The notes under the pieces are model-generated. The model searched no databases. It was not told where the DNA came from and was given only the letters and a program-made list of their open reading frames with translations. This document shows, in pieces, positions 21,772-23,865 of a DNA stretch of 23,865 nt. Position 1 is the first letter of the stretch. Each line of letters opens with the position of its first letter. This DNA comes from Acidobacteriaceae bacterium (GTDB lineage Bacteria > Acidobacteriota > Terriglobia > Terriglobales > Acidobacteriaceae), in the NCBI GenBank assembly GCA_030044455.1, contig JASHVU010000759.1, positions 1 to 23,865 on the forward strand, in the 5' to 3' direction. The position numbers and the translations under genes were made by a program.

Positions 21772-23379
21772 ATGAAAATTAATCGCTTCGCATCGCCCTG
21801 CCTGCTGGTACCTGTCTGCCTGGCTATCACGGTTCTCAACGCACAATCGTCCGCGCCGCACCTTGAAAAGCGCGGCCAGGCCACGCAGCTTATCGTCGAT
21901 GGCGCGCCGTTCCTCATGCTTTCGGGCGAGCTGCACAACTCATCGTCCTCGAGTCTCGCGTACATGGAACCCATTTGGCCAAAACTCGAGGCCCTGGGAC
22001 TGAATACCGTCGTGACGCCGCTAAGCTGGGAGCTAATTGAGCCGGAAGAGGGCAAATATGACTTCATGCTCGTGGATGGATTGTTGAAACAGGCGCGGGC
22101 TTCGCACGAAAAGATCGTCTTTTTGTGGCTGGCCTCGTGGAAGAACGGAATGTCTAGCTACGCCCCGCTGTGGGTCAAGAAAGATACGAAGCGTTTTCCG
22201 CGCGTGGTGGCGCGCGGGGACGAAGTTGAAGTTCTAAGCCCGCAGGGCGCGGCAACCGAGCAAGCCGACTCACGCGCATTCGCTGCACTCATGAGGCACA
22301 TCAAAGAAGTCGACTCGAACGATCACACCGTACTGATGATGCAGCTTGAAAACGAGGTCGGAGTGCTGGGCGATTCGCGCGACCACTCCGATGCCGCAAA
22401 CAAGGCCTTTGCGGGAACGGTGCCGGCCGAACTCACCGCCTATCTCAAAGCGCATCACGATACGCTTTACCCGAGACTGCGCGAGCTATGGGACGCAAAC
22501 GGCGACCAGACTTCAGGCACCTGGGCTGAGGTCTTCGGCGATTCGCCGCGCGCCGACGAAATCTTCATGGCGTGGCATTATGCGCGCTACATCCAGGCAG
22601 TGGGTGCAAGCGGCAAGGCGGAATACAACATTCCCATGTACGTGAACGCGTGGCTCGGCGGCGATAACGAACCCCCCGGCGATTATCCGAGCGGCTGCCC
22701 TGAACCATGGGTGATGGATATCTGGCGCGCGGCCGGAACGGCAATCGACATCTACGCTCCCGATCTCTACGAAACTAACTTCATGGAGTGGTGCCGGCGC
22801 TATCATCGCGACGGCAACCCCATGTATATGCCCGAAACGCGCGGCAAAGAAGCAGGCGCGGCCGACGTGTTTTACGAGTTTGGAGAAGAAGACGGCATTG
22901 GCTTCTCGCCGTTCGCCATTGAGTCTGAAGCCAGCGACAAAGACCCGTTAGGCGAAAGCTACGCGACCCTCGCCAAGCTCGCGCCCATGATTCTCGCGCA
23001 TCAGGCGGCCGGCGACATTCACGGGTTCGTGCTCGATCGCGATCACCGTTCGGTGGATTTCACCATGGGCGACTTCGTGCTGCACGTTTCGCTCGACAAC
23101 AGCTTCGACGGCCAGGCCCAGAGCGGCTACGGACTCATCATGGCCACGGGCAGCGACTCGTTTCTGGGCGCGGGCAAGGGCTTTCGCGTCACATTTACTC
23201 CACAGCCCCGCACCGGGCCTCATGTGGGAATTTCGTACGTGGAGGAAGGCGACTTCAAAGACGGCAAATGGATCGCCGGCCGTCGCCTGAACGGCGATGA
23301 AGACGAACAGGGCGTGGCCTGGCGGTTTAACCCGCACGGGCAGACCATCGAAAAAGTCGTGCTCTACCGCTACGAGTGA
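21772..23379 (+). CDS. Exported GH35-like glycosidase (DUF5597 family)
   Basis: The 535-residue product resembles bacterial DUF5597 beta-galactosidase-like enzymes of clan GH-A, which release galactose or related sugars from plant or microbial polysaccharides. An N-terminal signal peptide is seen (MKINRF, hydrophobic core, cleavage near LNA|QSS at residue 24). The barrel follows with FLMLSGELHNSSSSS, LEALGLNTVVTPLSWELIEP, acid/base E195 in QLENEVG and nucleophile E355 in MPETRG; both glutamates are present. The last 130 residues form a beta domain (DFVLHVSLDNSFDGQAQSGY) expected in DUF5597. It is likely periplasmic. A receptor and a TPR gene on the other strand nearby may serve the same substrate, but this is only suggested by position. 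Confidence 0.88.
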   Translation: MKINRFASPCLLVPVCLAITVLNAQSSAPHLEKRGQATQLIVDGAPFLMLSGELHNSSSSSLAYMEPIWPKLEALGLNTVVTPLSWELIEPEEGKYDFMLVDGLLKQARASHEKIVFLWLASWKNGMSSYAPLWVKKDTKRFPRVVARGDEVEVLSPQGAATEQADSRAFAALMRHIKEVDSNDHTVLMMQLENEVGVLGDSRDHSDAANKAFAGTVPAELTAYLKAHHDTLYPRLRELWDANGDQTSGTWAEVFGDSPRADEIFMAWHYARYIQAVGASGKAEYNIPMYVNAWLGGDNEPPGDYPSGCPEPWVMDIWRAAGTAIDIYAPDLYETNFMEWCRRYHRDGNPMYMPETRGKEAGAADVFYEFGEEDGIGFSPFAIESEASDKDPLGESYATLAKLAPMILAHQAAGDIHGFVLDRDHRSVDFTMGDFVLHVSLDNSFDGQAQSGYGLIMATGSDSFLGAGKGFRVTFTPQPRTGPHVGISYVEEGDFKDGKWIAGRRLNGDEDEQGVAWRFNPHGQTIEKVVLYRYE

Positions 23380-23441
23380 ACCGCGCCCGCAGTCCTAGAC
23401 ATCGCTTGCAAAGTGCGGGAGAATTGGAACAGGAGATTCTT

Positions 23442-23594
23442 ATGGGTTACGTTCAGCCAAAAGGAAGTTCGAGGACAACGGACGGAAGAAGGCCGACGCA
23501 GGGTAATAATCCTGATCGTCGCCCTCCAGTTAATATGCCTCGACCTGTAATGATTCCGCCGCCTTCACCCTCGCAGAATTCCAAGCAATCTTAG
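23442..23594 (+). CDS. Small proline-rich protein of unknown function
   Basis: The product has 50 residues. The ATG at 23442 is chosen because AGGAGA lies six bases before it; an upstream in-frame start at 23376 overlaps the glycosidase end and has no such site. The protein is hydrophilic, rich in Pro, Arg, Asn and Ser (MGYVQPKGSSRTTDGRRPTQ, then VNMPRPVMIPPPSPS) and probably disordered. No signal peptide or domain is visible. It lies 53 bases before a DUF6338-like membrane gene on the same strand, so the two may form one transcript. Its small size limits confidence. Confidence 0.5.
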   Translation: MGYVQPKGSSRTTDGRRPTQGNNPDRRPPVNMPRPVMIPPPSPSQNSKQS

Positions 23595-23647
23595 TGCGGG
23601 CGTTGTTGAACTAGACGACACTTCGCCTTCGGACGTGAGTTTCAATT

Positions 23648-23865
23648 ATGCCCACGAGCATCATTGCACTCCAAATCCTATTGGTTCTTCTTCCTGGTTT
23701 TGCAGCTGCCTACTTCGTTCAGTTTTTGGCCACTCGCAGGCCCCAATCAGATTTGGAACGGGTCATAGAGGCATTGCTTTTCAGCTTCGTCACCTATGTC
23801 TGCTACATCTGGTTAAATCATGGGCAATTGCCGTTCCGTATGGGCGTCGATCCGGTTTCCAAAAC
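23648..23865 (+). CDS. DUF6338-like membrane protein, 3' end beyond window
   Basis: The frame opens with ATG at 23648 and stays open to the last base. The 72 visible residues begin MPTSIIALQILLVLLPGFAA, a hydrophobic span, then FVQFLATRRPQSDLERVIEA and a second span (LLFSFVTYVCYIWL). The opening 'hydrophobic-LLPGF' followed by a 'sdLErvieallfSf' segment resembles DUF6338, a family of membrane proteins of unknown function. Only a weak GTGAG lies upstream. The family call rests on the N-terminus alone. Confidence 0.6.
   Translation, partial: MPTSIIALQILLVLLPGFAAAYFVQFLATRRPQSDLERVIEALLFSFVTYVCYIWLNHGQLPFRMGVDPVSK

Overview
The window looks like ordinary chromosome from an acidobacterium, probably class Terriglobia. 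The inference rests on a roughly 1,260-residue Oar-like TonB-dependent receptor with an N-terminal carboxypeptidase-regulatory domain and no SusD partner, a very large S53 (kumamolisin-type) protease, a DUF5597/GH35 glycosidase, a moderately GC-rich composition and the small-gene style. There is no 16S gene, so the assignment is not proven. No tRNA, rRNA, IS element, CRISPR array or phage gene was seen.

Left part (1-8300), mostly housekeeping. A YIP1-type membrane protein, cut by the window edge, runs toward the fatty-acid pair acpP-fabF on the minus strand. Then come rmuC (plus), a small exported beta-rich protein and a HIT-family nucleotide hydrolase/transferase (both minus), and a six-domain ribosomal protein S1 gene, rpsA (plus), with a long leader.

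Middle (8300-15050). A 999-residue S53 protease with an unusual beta-rich N-terminal region and no signal peptide stands alone on the minus strand, behind a 742-base stretch without a gene. A small cupin gene diverges from mtaB (tRNA t6A37 methylthiotransferase). mtaB is followed by infC (translation initiation factor IF-3), which reads best from an ATC start codon 4 nt after a perfect GGAGGAG ribosome-binding site. The usual partners rpmI and rplT do not follow.

Right part (15050-23865), accessory and nutritional. A periplasmic TPR protein lies directly downstream of the Oar-like receptor on the minus strand, an acidobacterial outer-membrane uptake arrangement. Upstream on the same strand is a DUF429 predicted nuclease. 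Diverging from it is an exported GH35/DUF5597 glycosidase with both catalytic glutamates, then a 50-residue proline-rich protein and the start of a DUF6338-like membrane protein that runs off the window.

At several gene ends, notably the convergent ones, there are perfect or near-perfect hairpins, mostly without a clear U-tract. No obviously new multi-gene system was recognised. The items most worth checking are the ATC start of infC, the architecture of the S53 protein, the rpsA leader, the hairpin at the receptor's ribosome-binding site, and the small proline-rich/DUF6338 pair.
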